A stretch of 64,000 bases of DNA, taken from the NCBI RefSeq assembly GCF_038024875.1, contig NZ_CP136136.1, positions 1,798,001-1,862,000 of the forward strand, written 5' to 3'. Origin of the DNA: Gordonia rubripertincta (GTDB taxonomy: Bacteria; Actinomycetota; Actinomycetes; Mycobacteriales; Mycobacteriaceae). Under the pieces are notes generated by a model that searched no databases, was not told the DNA's origin, and saw only the letters and a list, made by a program, of their open reading frames with translations. Shown one piece after another: positions 16,723-25,553 of the stretch. Positions within the stretch are counted from its first letter, which is position 1. The number at the start of each line of letters is the position of its first letter. The translations under genes were made by a program, and so were the position numbers.

Positions 16723-17565
16723 TCACTTCTTGACGAAACCCAGCAGCGCCTCGTTGACCTCGGCGGAGTGCGTCCACAGCAGGCCGTGGGGCGCGCCCTC
16801 GATCTCGACGTACTCGGCCTCCGGGACGGCATCGCGGAAACGGCGGCCGGTGGCGTCGATCGGCAGGATGTTGTCGGCGGCACCGTGCAGGATCAGCGTC
16901 GGTTTCCCCGAATCGCGAACTGCGGCGACGTCGGAGCGGAAGTCCTCGATCCAGGTCGGGACGACGGCGTAGGCCGCGACCGGTGCGCTGCCGACAGCGG
17001 TGATCCAGTTGGCGTCGACGACCTCCTGGGTGATGCGGGTACCGAGGGTGTCGTCGAGGTTGTAGAAATCCTTGTAGAACTGCGTGTACCAGGCGTAGCG
17101 GTTATCCTTGGCGGCCTGTGCGATGCCGTCGAAGACCGCGGCGTCGACGCCCTCGGGATTGTCGTCGGTCTTCACCAGGAACGGCTCGAGCGATGCGAGG
17201 AACGCGAACTTGGCGATCCGCTTGGTGCCGTACTTCCCGGCGTAGCGTGCGAGTTCGCCCGTGCCCATCGAGAATCCGACCAGGATGACGTCGCGCAGGT
17301 CCAGGGTCTCGAGCACGGTGTTCAGGTCGGCGGCGAAGGTGTCGTAGTGGTATCCGGTGCCGACCTTGCTGGACTTGCCGAAACCCCGACGGTCGTAGGT
17401 GATGACCCGGTAGCCGGCGTCGACCAGCTCGCGAGCCTGCAACTCCCAACTGTTGCCGTCGAGCGGGTAGCCGTGGATCAGCACGACCGGTTGACCGGTC
17501 CCGTGGTCCTCGTAGTACAGCTCGATGTCGGTGGTGTTCTCGGTGCCGACGTTGATGTAACCCAT
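16723..17565 (-). CDS. alpha/beta hydrolase, non-heme chloroperoxidase/arylesterase type
   Basis: This cytoplasmic hydrolase has 280 residues. It shows the oxyanion motif LIHGYPL, the nucleophile elbow GFSMG, the acid in HGAADNILP and the catalytic His in APHGLLW. The YDRRGFGKS segment is typical of cofactor-free haloperoxidases and related esterases; the natural substrate cannot be read. The ATG at 17565 has GAGAGAAG about nine bases upstream; a GTG at 17574 is less likely. It is divergent from a TetR gene, and twin operators lie between them, so repression by that regulator is likely. Confidence 0.9.
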   Translation of the reverse strand: MGYINVGTENTTDIELYYEDHGTGQPVVLIHGYPLDGNSWELQARELVDAGYRVITYDRRGFGKSSKVGTGYHYDTFAADLNTVLETLDLRDVILVGFSMGTGELARYAGKYGTKRIAKFAFLASLEPFLVKTDDNPEGVDAAVFDGIAQAAKDNRYAWYTQFYKDFYNLDDTLGTRITQEVVDANWITAVGSAPVAAYAVVPTWIEDFRSDVAAVRDSGKPTLILHGAADNILPIDATGRRFRDAVPEAEYVEIEGAPHGLLWTHSAEVNEALLGFVKK

Positions 17566-17620
17566 GGCGATCACTTCTCTCTTCTGCAGCGACCCGAGGG
17601 GGTCTGATCGGAGCTGTGGG

Positions 17621-17667
17621 GAACGGTCGTTCTCTCAGCTGGTTGCTACACTAGAGAACGGTCGTTC
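17621..17667. promoter_or_regulatory. twin TetR operators flanking a -10-like element
   Basis: Two exact copies of GAACGGTCGTTC lie at 17621-17632 and 17656-17667, 35 bases apart. Each is a near-perfect palindrome with 5-base arms. A TACACT hexamer that could be a -10 element sits between them. The location between the hydrolase gene and the divergent TetR gene makes both likely targets of one repressor. Confidence 0.75.
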
Positions 17668-17709
17668 CCCGCGCAAGGGGTAATTGGGAATCAGTGAGGA
17701 CGGTGCGTC

Positions 17710-18282
17710 GTGGCAGCTTCTGAGAACCTCGCGGTCGACCCACGTGAGCAGGTCATTCGAGCCGCGGATGAGCTGTTCAACGCTCATGGGGTCCATGCGG
17801 TCGGAATGGACAGGGTTCGTGACGCCGCGGGCGTATCGCTCAAGAAGATCTACTCACTGTTCCCCTCCAAGGAGGCCCTGATCCTCGCGGTCCTCGACGA
17901 CCGGACCCGGCAGTGGAATGCCGGTGTCGCCGAATGTGCGGAGGGGCTGTCGACGCCGCGGGCGAAGCTGCTGGCGATCTTCGACTTCCTGCTCGGATGG
18001 TTCGGGACCGACGAGTTCCGGGGGTGCGCGTTCATCAACGCCTACGGCGAGTTGGGTGGGGAGTTGCCGTCGGTGGCCGAGGCGGTGCGCAAGCAGAAGT
18101 GCGCATTCCAGGACTACGTGGCCGGCCTGGTCGAGGAGCTCGGCGGGCCGTCGCAGCTGGCTGCTCAGCTGGCGATTCTGGCGGAGGGGGCGCAAACGAC
18201 CGCGGCGATCGCCGGCACCGCGCAGGCGGCTGATGACGCACGTGGCGCTGCCGAGGTTTTGATAGACCACGCTCTCGGATAG
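17710..18282 (+). CDS. TetR-family transcriptional regulator
   Basis: This regulator has 190 residues. The N-terminal HTH covers about residues 12-55 (EQVIRAADELFNAHGVHAVGMDRV and GVSLKKIYSLFPSKEALI). The C-terminal helical ligand domain includes FRGCAFINAYGELGG, typical of a common actinobacterial TetR subgroup next to hydrolase or oxidoreductase genes. It starts with GTG at 17710. The palindromes upstream suggest autoregulation and control of the divergent hydrolase. The inducer is unknown. Confidence 0.9.
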   Translation: MAASENLAVDPREQVIRAADELFNAHGVHAVGMDRVRDAAGVSLKKIYSLFPSKEALILAVLDDRTRQWNAGVAECAEGLSTPRAKLLAIFDFLLGWFGTDEFRGCAFINAYGELGGELPSVAEAVRKQKCAFQDYVAGLVEELGGPSQLAAQLAILAEGAQTTAAIAGTAQAADDARGAAEVLIDHALG

Positions 18283-18524
18283 GTTGTCGTTCGTTTGACG
18301 GAATGCCGTCAACTGCATTGTTAGTGGGTCATCTGAACCAATTGTTAGAGACATTCCCAGTAATCAATCTCGCGAGAGCAAAATTGAGTCATCATTCTGA
18401 CCTGGGCAAACGTACCTGTTCCGAATCTCTAATTCGGTCTGCTAATGTCCCGGCGTAATCGATTCCTTGTGTTGCGTTGTGGAGGACTGACGCACAACGG
18501 ATCTCGGGCTGGGAAAGGTGCACA

Positions 18525-19091
18525 ATGCGATTCACCAAGATGGCGACGGCTGGATTCGGTCTGGCAGCGGCGGCCGCGATGACATTCTCCGGGTCGGGAG
18601 GGGCGTCGGCGGCGGCGCTTCTCCCGTCGTATTTTCCTCACACCCAGTCCCTCAGCGACGGGACGGTGACCGTGAAGGTGACCAACGGGACGTCGAAGAC
18701 GACGAAGTGCCAGCTCTCCGTCCACGATGCATCTAAGAAGTCGCAGCTCGAGGGGCGCGCTGCCGCCGTCAATGTGCTCCTCGGCTTCGGCCTGGAGAGC
18801 GATACGCTCGCGGAGGCACGCCAGGATGCGGCGGCCGGCGCGCTCAAGATCGTGTGGACCAACAAGTCGATCCTGAAGGACGGTACGGCCACCGCGACAT
18901 GGAAGTCCGGTCGGACCGACACGTCGTACGCGATCTACCAGGAGTGCACGTCGCCTGACCCGCTCCTGGGACTGACCTACAACGGTGTCGCACAGGTCTA
19001 CCTCGTGAACGGAACCGGCAAGTCCCCTGACTCGCCTGATGACTCGGGCAACGGCAGCCTAGGCGGGCTGTTCGGCGGTCTGCTCGGATAG
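18525..19091 (+). CDS. secreted protein, tandem paralogue A
   Basis: This exported protein of 188 residues has a Sec signal peptide ending near ASAAA (about residue 30). The mature domain has an N-terminal beta-rich part (PHTQSLSDGTVTVKVTNGTSKTTKCQLSV), a central helix and a second beta part with TSYAIYQECTSPDP. It has two cysteines that could form a disulfide. The Gly-rich tail ends in LGGLFGGLLG. The ATG at 18525 follows GAAAGG. No family function is known to me. It is about half identical by eye to the next gene. Upstream, a TAATGT hexamer near 18442 may be the -10. Confidence 0.75.
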   Translation: MRFTKMATAGFGLAAAAAMTFSGSGGASAAALLPSYFPHTQSLSDGTVTVKVTNGTSKTTKCQLSVHDASKKSQLEGRAAAVNVLLGFGLESDTLAEARQDAAAGALKIVWTNKSILKDGTATATWKSGRTDTSYAIYQECTSPDPLLGLTYNGVAQVYLVNGTGKSPDSPDDSGNGSLGGLFGGLLG

Positions 19092-19300
19092 TTCCCCGGT
19101 CGGTGGGGAGGCGGGCGCGGCTCGTCGGCTCCACCGTCGATTCGGCGTGGTAACTCTCGCGCCGGTCATGTCGATGCTCTGGGCACGTCGTCGTGCCCGC
19201 AGCTATCAGAACAATCAATCCCCCCGACGTCGTCGATTCGTCGGGCTCACCCGACGACACATGTTGTGGGGCAATGAATCATGCGTAGGAAAGGGATCAG

Positions 19301-19909
19301 ATGCGGTTTTCACGCGTGGCACTGACGGGAATCGGAATGGCGGCCGGCGCCGCGGTGGCATTCACCGGAAGCGGAGAGGCGTCGGCGGCGCTGCTGTCGC
19401 CGTCGTCGTACCCGCACACCCAGTCGCTCACCAACGGCACACTGACTGTGAATGTGGGCAATGAGACGTCGAAGACGGCAACGTGCTGGCTGTCCGTACA
19501 TGACGCGAGCAAGGAGACCCAGCTCGGTCTGCGTGTGGCTGCCGTCAACGCGATCCTCGCCTCCGGTATCGAGTCTCAGGTGCTCGACAATGCCCGGGCC
19601 GACGCGGCCGACGGGGCACTGAAAATCGTGTGGTCCGGCCAGTCCGTCGCCAAGGACTCGTCGGCGACCGGCACCTGGGTCTCGAACCGGGCCGACACGT
19701 CGTACGCGATCTACCAGGAATGCACGACGCCTGATCCGGTCACCGGCCTGACGATCAACGGCCTCGCACAGGTGTACAAGGTCACCGGCACCGGCAAACC
19801 GGCCGATAACGGCGGTGGTGACAACGGCGGTGGCGATAGCGGCGGTGGCGATAACGGCGGAGGGAACTCGGGCAACGGCAGCCTCAGCGGCCTGTTCGGC
19901 TCCTCCTAG
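19301..19909 (+). CDS. secreted protein, tandem paralogue B with Gly/Asp repeat tail
   Basis: This exported protein of 202 residues has the same architecture as its upstream neighbour: signal peptide ending near ASAA, PHTQSLTNGTLTVNV, a Trp/Cys pair, then TSYAIYQECTTPDP. It differs in a linker of four imperfect DNGGG units (about 19806-19865) before the ending NGSLSGLFGSS. The two genes arose by tandem duplication; the conserved Cys and YAIYQEC segment mark the functional core. Low-complexity tails suggest attachment to, or passage through, the cell wall. Function unknown. It converges on the PE-PPE gene, 22 bases away. Confidence 0.75.
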   Translation: MRFSRVALTGIGMAAGAAVAFTGSGEASAALLSPSSYPHTQSLTNGTLTVNVGNETSKTATCWLSVHDASKETQLGLRVAAVNAILASGIESQVLDNARADAADGALKIVWSGQSVAKDSSATGTWVSNRADTSYAIYQECTTPDPVTGLTINGLAQVYKVTGTGKPADNGGGDNGGGDSGGGDNGGGNSGNGSLSGLFGSS

Positions 19910-19931
19910 CCAGCCCTCGGTCGGTGGGGGT

Positions 19932-21455
19932 TCAGGCGGTCTCGCGGCCCGTCGAATCCCCACCGGCCGAACCGGTTTCGGAAGAGTCGGAACTCTCTCG
20001 ATCGCCGGCGCTACTACTCGATGAGTCGTCGTCGCCGGTCGCCGAGTCGGTATCTCGGGATCCGCTGTCGCCGGAGTCCGGTTTCTCCGAACCCGAACCC
20101 GAACCCGAGCCCTCGGAATCCGGCTTCTCGGAACCGTCGGGACGGTCGCCGGCGGCGCCGGAGCCGGGTTCACCCTCGCCGCGATCGACTGCCGGTTCGC
20201 GGTCGTCCGTGGGGACGTCGTCGACCGCCGATGGCACCGCGCCGACGGGGACGATCCCCCGCGTTTCGGGCGGACCTTCCGGCCTCTCGGCGCCGGTCGC
20301 GACTTCGGACGGCACGGTCACGGTGTATCCGTCGCCGGACTGGTCCTGCTTGACCTCCGCGGCCGTGACCGGCACCGCTGCGGTGTCGGGGTTCGGCGCC
20401 TGGGTCGGGTAGTAGGCCTCGGCGAGCGCGTCCCAGCGGGCGAGATCGTCCTTGTCGTAGGTGATCCCGAGGGTGTCGTAAACGGCTGCCACCAGTAGTG
20501 CCAGGGGATGCGCCGCGTCATACACGAGGTATGTGGTGTTCCCGCTGGTGTATTCGGTCGGGTCACCCAGACGTTCGACGTCACCGTAGGTGTGCGGTCC
20601 ATTGCCAGAGTGGATGGTGAGGAACCCGGCCGCATTGACGACGAGCGACGAGACGGGCCGGTACGCCACCCACTGGAAGTTGCTGACCGGGTCGCCGACG
20701 ACGATCACCGACACGACCCTGATCTTGCCGCTGGCTTCCGGATCGCGGGCGCCGTCGGCGTCGATCCCGGCCACCGCGACGAACGGCTTCAGGAAGGGCA
20801 CGGTGTCGAGCCAGGCCTTGATGCCCCAGGGGCTCCGCGGGTCGGACACCAGGACGACCATGTCCTTGCCCGGGACGAGGAAGTCGTTGTCGTAGGCCCG
20901 GGGATCCTCGGCGGCGTCGCCGAGTGCGTCGGCGCCCTGCGAATAGCCGGTGTAGACGACGAACGGGCGATCCTCACCCATGTCGGCGAACGCGGCCATC
21001 ACAGCCAGGTTCTGGTTCATCGCATGCTCTTTGGACTCGTCGTAGCCCGGCGAGAACGGTGCGAGCGTGTTCGAGCGGCCGGCGATGACGGGTCCGAAGG
21101 ACTCGGCGTAGTTCACGATCAGGGTCTGCCGCTTGCCGACGTACGGAAGGTTACGCGGGATCAGCGTGGTGTCGTTGGTCCCTGGGGTGACGACCATGAT
21201 CGCGCCGTCGGGCAGGTCGTCGGTGAAGATGTCGCTGGTGTTGTCGTGCTGCGTGGCTTCCCGCACGATTTCGCGCTCGATGAGGGATTCGACGACGGCG
21301 GTGACGTTCGTCGACGCTACGGCGATCGGCACGACGGTACCGAGAGACAACGCGCTGAGCGCCAACGAAGTGGCTGTTGCGCGCGATGGTCTCCGAGAAG
21401 ATGTGGCCGGACGCGCCGGTCGAGACCGGTGCTGTCGTCGCCGACGTGCCCCCAA
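19932..21455 (-). CDS. PE-PPE-domain exported serine hydrolase
   Basis: This protein of 507 residues has an Arg-rich N-terminus, one hydrophobic segment near residues 28-48, and an alpha/beta-hydrolase domain. The nucleophile elbow is GYSQGA; other conserved stretches are VTPGTNDTTLIP and HTYGDVERLGDPTEY. This is the PE-PPE domain (esterase/lipase) seen C-terminal to PE or PPE domains in mycobacteria, here without them. The final 110 or so residues are disordered, rich in Ser, Asp, Gly and Glu. It starts at TTG 21455 after AGGAGG (spacing 4). Action outside the membrane on lipids or esters is inferred. Confidence 0.83.
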   Translation of the reverse strand: MGARRRRQHRSRPARPATSSRRPSRATATSLALSALSLGTVVPIAVASTNVTAVVESLIEREIVREATQHDNTSDIFTDDLPDGAIMVVTPGTNDTTLIPRNLPYVGKRQTLIVNYAESFGPVIAGRSNTLAPFSPGYDESKEHAMNQNLAVMAAFADMGEDRPFVVYTGYSQGADALGDAAEDPRAYDNDFLVPGKDMVVLVSDPRSPWGIKAWLDTVPFLKPFVAVAGIDADGARDPEASGKIRVVSVIVVGDPVSNFQWVAYRPVSSLVVNAAGFLTIHSGNGPHTYGDVERLGDPTEYTSGNTTYLVYDAAHPLALLVAAVYDTLGITYDKDDLARWDALAEAYYPTQAPNPDTAAVPVTAAEVKQDQSGDGYTVTVPSEVATGAERPEGPPETRGIVPVGAVPSAVDDVPTDDREPAVDRGEGEPGSGAAGDRPDGSEKPDSEGSGSGSGSEKPDSGDSGSRDTDSATGDDDSSSSSAGDRESSDSSETGSAGGDSTGRETA

Positions 21456-21663
21456 TTGACCTCCTACAGTCGCATGGAGTCTAAGGAGCAGGGGGCTCGG
21501 GAGGTGTCATCCGAACGGATTAACACCGACAATCCTGGCACGCAATTGTCTTAGCGCGGCTAAGGGGGCTCGTGTGAGCGATTCACTGGTGGATGAAGAA
21601 GGCCGGCGCTGAATCCCGGGGAATCGCGGAACGCCGTGCGGATCTTGGATCGCACGATCCTGG

Positions 21664-21739
21664 TGGAGCCGCCCAGGGGAATCGAACCCCTGACCTATTC
21701 ATTACGAGTGAATTGCTCTACCGACTGAGCTAGGGCGGC
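21664..21739 (-). tRNA. tRNA-Thr (anticodon CGT)
   Basis: The minus strand folds into a complete cloverleaf: acceptor GCCGCCC/GGGCGGC, D-stem GCTC/GAGC, anticodon stem ATTCA/TGAAT around loop CTCGTAA, T-arm with GGTTCGATTCC, and an encoded 3' CCA at 21664-21666. The anticodon CGT reads ACG threonine codons. No integrated element with duplicated tRNA end is seen in the flanks. Confidence 0.96.
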
Positions 21740-21912
21740 GTGCTACGCGAGGCAGCGCAGACGAGTCTAGCGAGTCCGCCGCCCGCAACAAAAACCGGCT
21801 CCACTCGTGTGCCTCGACGTGCCGCCGTGCAGGACCGCGTCGCGAGCCCAGGTGCGCTGCTTGTAGCTCGCCAACCCTGCGTGACCTGGCGCTTCTGACG
21901 GGCACTCGGGGC

Positions 21913-22767
21913 TCAGAGCGGGTAGTCGGGGCCGCAGCCCACCGGCACCCGATGGGCGGGGTCGAGGGTGTTGCGGACGAGCGCGGCGACGGTCGGGGAG
22001 TAGGCCATGCCGACGTGACCGATCTTCGACGCCGGGCACACGTCCTGGATCAGCGTGTTGACGACGTTCGGGCCGGGCGTCATGAGGGTGTTCGTGTACG
22101 GGGTGGAGATCTCGTCGTAGCGGGTCGCGAGGTTGACGTACTCGATCGACGGGTGCCGAGGACCCCAGTAGCTCTGGCCGGGAGCCCGGGCCGGGAGTCG
22201 GTCGGTGATCGAGCCGACGCGCGAGGTTCCCCGGTGTGACGCAGACAGGGAGATGAGGGTGTCGACCTGTGTGGCGCGGCCGGGGAGCTGTGTCACCAGC
22301 TGGGCGATCGCTCCGCCCTGGCTGTGGCCGATGAGGTCGACCTTGGCGGCGCCGGTGGCGGCGAGGACCTTGTCGATGAACGGTGCGACCTGCTGCGCCG
22401 CGGACCGTTCCTTGTTGCCGAGGCCGCCGGTGTTACCGCTCCAGGAGGCCTGGCCGTAGGTGAGGCTGAAGACGCAGTAGCCGGCGTTGACGAGAGTCGG
22501 TGCGAGGTACGCCCAGTTGGCGCTCTGGTTCATGGCTGTGGCGTGCAGCAGGACGATCGGGTCGCGTCCTTGCCGATCCTTGCAGCTGAACCGGTTGCTG
22601 CCGGCCGGTGACTCGCCGGCCGGGCTCAGGTAGTGCTCGGCGATCGCCGTGTTGGCGTCGGTCGTGACGGGGAAGGGCGCGGCCTGCGCGGTACCCGGGG
22701 CCAGCAGCACGCAGGCCGCGGCGAGCGCGGTCGCAGCGGCGGCGAGACCTGATCGGAGACGGTTCAT
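21913..22767 (-). CDS. secreted triacylglycerol lipase/esterase (lipase class 2-like)
   Basis: This exported lipase has 284 residues. The signal peptide ends near AQAAP (about residue 30). The catalytic fold shows LLHATAMN in the oxyanion region, the nucleophile elbow GHSQGG, and a probable catalytic His in GHVGMAYS. Four cysteines in the mature part (SCKD, GYCVF, VCPAS, GCGPD) could form two disulfides. The ATG at 22767 (MNRLRSG) opens a clean signal peptide; an ATG at 22785 is possible. Similar lipases hydrolyse acyl glycerols outside the cell. Confidence 0.87.
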   Translation of the reverse strand: MNRLRSGLAAAATALAAACVLLAPGTAQAAPFPVTTDANTAIAEHYLSPAGESPAGSNRFSCKDRQGRDPIVLLHATAMNQSANWAYLAPTLVNAGYCVFSLTYGQASWSGNTGGLGNKERSAAQQVAPFIDKVLAATGAAKVDLIGHSQGGAIAQLVTQLPGRATQVDTLISLSASHRGTSRVGSITDRLPARAPGQSYWGPRHPSIEYVNLATRYDEISTPYTNTLMTPGPNVVNTLIQDVCPASKIGHVGMAYSPTVAALVRNTLDPAHRVPVGCGPDYPL

Positions 22768-22814
22768 AACAGCATTGTCGCCCATGACCGCCAGCGCGAC
22801 AGGCGGTCTCGCTC

Positions 22815-23240
22815 CTACGCCAAGATCTCCGCCATCTGGGTCAGGCGGATGCTGTTGCCCGACGGGTCGCGAAAGCCTGCGTCGATTCCGTACGGACGTT
22901 CTTCGGGCTCCTCGGTGAACTCGACGCCGCGGGCGGACAAGGCCTCGAAGTCCCCTCTGCAGTCGTCGGTGGTGAGGAAGACCGTTCCCGCGAACCCCTT
23001 GGACATCAGGCTGTGGATCTCGCCGGAGATCTCGGCCTCGAAGGCGGGTGGGCCGGGGATGTCCATCAGCACGATGGACACGTCGTCCTGTCCGGGCGGT
23101 CCGACGGTGAGCCAGCGGAACCCGCCCATCTCCAGCAGGGAGACGTCCGAGCGAACCTCCATCCCGACCTTCGTCGTCCAGAAGTCCAGGGCCTCGTCCT
23201 GGTCATGTACCCACAACTGTGCGCTCGCTATGCGAATCAT
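22815..23240 (-). CDS. VOC-family (glyoxalase/bleomycin-resistance fold) protein
   Basis: This 141-residue protein consists of two VOC half-domains: an N-terminal IRIASAQLWVHDQDEALDFW and a C-terminal FLTTDDCRGDFEALSARGVEF with GFRDPSGNSIRL at the end. The usual metal ligands of VOC enzymes are only partly recognisable, so enzymatic or binding function is open. The ATG at 23240 is the family start. It lies 59 bases after the AraC gene on the same strand and is probably its target or partner. Confidence 0.85.
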   Translation of the reverse strand: MIRIASAQLWVHDQDEALDFWTTKVGMEVRSDVSLLEMGGFRWLTVGPPGQDDVSIVLMDIPGPPAFEAEISGEIHSLMSKGFAGTVFLTTDDCRGDFEALSARGVEFTEEPEERPYGIDAGFRDPSGNSIRLTQMAEILA

Positions 23241-23299
23241 GTTGTCCACCTTTTGAATCGGTCTGACCGGGGTGGGATTCCCCTCCGGTGGGACCAAAG

Positions 23300-23806
23300 C
23301 TACGCGCGTACAGGTGTGGCGGTCTTCTTCCCATGTGCTGTCTTCGCGGAGGCCTGAACAGGGTTCTCGGTCGGTGCGACGCCCGACGTGGATCGGTCGA
23401 CACGGCTGGCCGGTCCCGGCCGGGAATAGACCCGGAGCACGCATGCGGGGACGTGCGCGTACGTCGCGGCGGGCGGGAACGAATCCCGGTACGCCGTCGG
23501 GGTCTTGCCGAAGGCGCGGGCGAAGCTCGCGGTGAACGACCCGACGCTCGACAATCCCACCGCCATGCAGATGTCGGCGACGGTGCGATCCGTCCCGCGC
23601 AGCATCGCGGCGGCCCGTTCGAGTCGACGTGTCTGCAGATAGGAGTGCGGGGACTGTCCGAATGCGGCGGTGAACGCACGCGAGAAGTGTGCGCGGGACA
23701 GCTTCGCCGCAGCCGCCATGTCGTCGACGGTCAGCGGTTCGGCGAACCGGACGTCGGCGAGATCCTTGGCACGCAGGAGGTGGCGCGCAGGATGTGTGCC
23801 GTGCAT
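23300..23806 (-). CDS. AraC-family regulator (DNA-binding domain only)
   Basis: This short regulator of 168 residues is made almost entirely of the two-HTH AraC domain, with VDDMAAAAKLSRAHFSRAFTAAFG and VADICMAVGLSSVGSFTASFARAFG as the two helix-turn-helix units. There is no N-terminal ligand domain. A basic, Pro-rich tail of about 50 residues follows. It heads a probable two-gene operon with the VOC protein, an arrangement common in actinobacteria where the regulator controls its downstream VOC gene. Confidence 0.87.
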   Translation of the reverse strand: MHGTHPARHLLRAKDLADVRFAEPLTVDDMAAAAKLSRAHFSRAFTAAFGQSPHSYLQTRRLERAAAMLRGTDRTVADICMAVGLSSVGSFTASFARAFGKTPTAYRDSFPPAATYAHVPACVLRVYSRPGPASRVDRSTSGVAPTENPVQASAKTAHGKKTATPVRA

Positions 23807-23856
23807 GGACTGATTATGCGGAGCTCGCGACCAGCGCGCGCCCCGTTCGGGGTGGG

Positions 23857-24438
23857 CTAACCGCGGTCGCGGTGGAGGAACTCGACGCCACGCGGCGAGA
23901 GTGCGTAACCGACCTCGAGGCTCTCGGTCAGTCCCAGTTTCTTCAACTTGGTGACGTCGTTCTTGAAACCGGCTCGGTCCCTGCCGAGTTCGGCTGCGAG
24001 GTCGGTGGATACGACGCCGGGCCGGCGGCCGATGATCTCGAGTGTGTGGCGCGTCCAGTGGCCGTTCTTGGATCGGGCGTCCATCCGGTCGAGCCGTGAA
24101 CGAATGTCGGCGACGTCGTCGTCGGAGAGGTCGTCATCGGCCCGTAGTGCGATCCGCGGGTCCTGGCCGATACATCGGAGTCCGATCCGGTAGGTCGGGT
24201 TGTGGGTGTTGACGCACAGCGTCGCACGTAGTTCGTCGGCGCTGTCGTAACCGGCCCGTCGCGCCTCCTTCGCGGTGATCTTTGCGGGATCGACGCGTTC
24301 CATGGACGTCACCTCGATGACGTGCGTGAGTGCGATGAAGCTCGACCCGGGTCGGATGCGGGGATGTCCCCAACGTCGGTAGGCGAGGTCGACGGAACCG
24401 TCGGCGACCCCGCGCGCCACTGCAGCTGTGAGAAGCAC
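23857..24438 (-). CDS. ASCH/PUA-like plus winged-helix conserved hypothetical
   Basis: This protein of 193 residues starts from GTG at 24438. The N-terminal 100 residues (LLTAAVARGVADGSVDLAYRRW, HPRIRPGSSFIALTHVIEV) look like an ASCH or PUA-type beta barrel, a fold used to bind RNA or modified bases. The C-terminal 90 residues look like a winged helix (VVSTDLAAELGRDRAGFKNDVTKLKKLG). The domain calls are by pattern only. An upstream ATG at 24612 would add 58 low-complexity residues. It diverges from the membrane-protein gene, 211 bases away. Confidence 0.6.
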   Translation of the reverse strand: MLLTAAVARGVADGSVDLAYRRWGHPRIRPGSSFIALTHVIEVTSMERVDPAKITAKEARRAGYDSADELRATLCVNTHNPTYRIGLRCIGQDPRIALRADDDLSDDDVADIRSRLDRMDARSKNGHWTRHTLEIIGRRPGVVSTDLAAELGRDRAGFKNDVTKLKKLGLTESLEVGYALSPRGVEFLHRDRG

Positions 24439-24649
24439 ATCTTCGACCGTAGCGACGGCGCCGAGGTCGCGCAGACAGTCCAGAACCGGGTGCGGTGCTT
24501 GTGGAGCACGTCTGAGATGTTGCTGAGAGCTGTTGTAGGGTGACCCGAGATCAGCGACGGCAGTGCCGGCGCCCGGGGGATCTTCCTTTTGGTGTCGTGT
24601 CGTCGTATGCACAGCTGACGACGATCACCAGCCGGGGGGAGGGGGTCTC

Positions 24650-25531
24650 ATGGTGCTTTCGCGTCCGCAGTCGCTGTGGTTCCCCGACGTTCCCGCGTGG
24701 CCGTCGTCGGGCGCCACGCCGGCAGTCGAATTGGCTGCTCACCTAGCGCGATTTCGATCCGTCGACGCGGTTGCGAACAATGTCGATGGCGCCGCTGTGG
24801 CGGTGCTCGACGTTCCGGTCCTGCCAGGAGAGCTGCCGACGCCGAGGTTCGATACCCCGGTCGCCGGGGTTCCGGCGAAGCCGTCGTCCGATCTCGATTC
24901 CTTCCTCGCCGAGGCCGAGGCGTCGGTCCGCGCAAAGCGGAAGGCCGTGTCCGGCAGGGCTCCCGGCTGGCGACGATTCCTTGGTTCGGGACCGCGGATC
25001 GCGGGTGCGGCAGCCGCAATTCTTGCGATTGTGGCCACAGTGCTCCTCGCTGTCACCTTTGCCGGTGGTGGTTCGGACAGTCCGGTGGTTGCCGCAGAAA
25101 CCACGGAGTCCACTACACCGACCGAGGCGCCGTCGACGTCGGGCGTCGTCCGTCACCCGGCCTGCGCGCCGCGTCCCATCGGTTCGGGGACCACTGTGTC
25201 GAACGACGACGAGAAGGGCGACCAGGAGTCCGGTCCGGGCGCGATCCGCGCGTTCAACCACGCCTACTACGTGCTGCGCTCGGCGAAAGCCGCACGCGCA
25301 GTGGCGGCCCCGGGTGCCGTCGCCTCCGAGTACGTGATGCAGCAGTACATCGATCAGCGCCCCATCGGCACGCGGCACTGTCTGAAGATCACCGAACGGG
25401 CGCCCGGCAAGTACTCGGTGGTGCTCACCGAGTTGCAGCCCGACGCGGCGCCCATCACCTATCGCCAGGTCATCCGCACGTCCACGACAGGCGGCCAGAC
25501 CTTCATCCAGTCCATCAAGTCCGTCGAATGA
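24650..25531 (+). CDS. single-pass membrane protein with NTF2/VirB8-like outer domain (hypothetical)
   Basis: This 293-residue protein has a cytoplasmic N-terminus of about 120 residues, one membrane helix (IAGAAAAILAIVATVLLAVTF in outline, about residues 118-138), a Thr/Pro-rich linker, and an outer domain. That domain (AIRAFNHAYYVLRSAKAARAV, then YRQVIRTSTTGGQTFIQSI) resembles the NTF2-like fold of VirB8/TcpC accessory domains; it also has two cysteines (CAPRP, RHCLKI). The ATG at 24650 follows GGGGGAGGGGG. It heads a run of exported-protein genes. Fold and role are inferred from pattern. Confidence 0.6.
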   Translation: MVLSRPQSLWFPDVPAWPSSGATPAVELAAHLARFRSVDAVANNVDGAAVAVLDVPVLPGELPTPRFDTPVAGVPAKPSSDLDSFLAEAEASVRAKRKAVSGRAPGWRRFLGSGPRIAGAAAAILAIVATVLLAVTFAGGGSDSPVVAAETTESTTPTEAPSTSGVVRHPACAPRPIGSGTTVSNDDEKGDQESGPGAIRAFNHAYYVLRSAKAARAVAAPGAVASEYVMQQYIDQRPIGTRHCLKITERAPGKYSVVLTELQPDAAPITYRQVIRTSTTGGQTFIQSIKSVE

Positions 25532-25553
25532 GTTCAGACAGAAAGCCATTCGG

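Noticed and set aside
21664..21739. tRNA-Thr as an integration site for a prophage or ICE
   Set aside because: No integrase gene and no repeated tRNA 3' end is visible within the flanking 10 kb.
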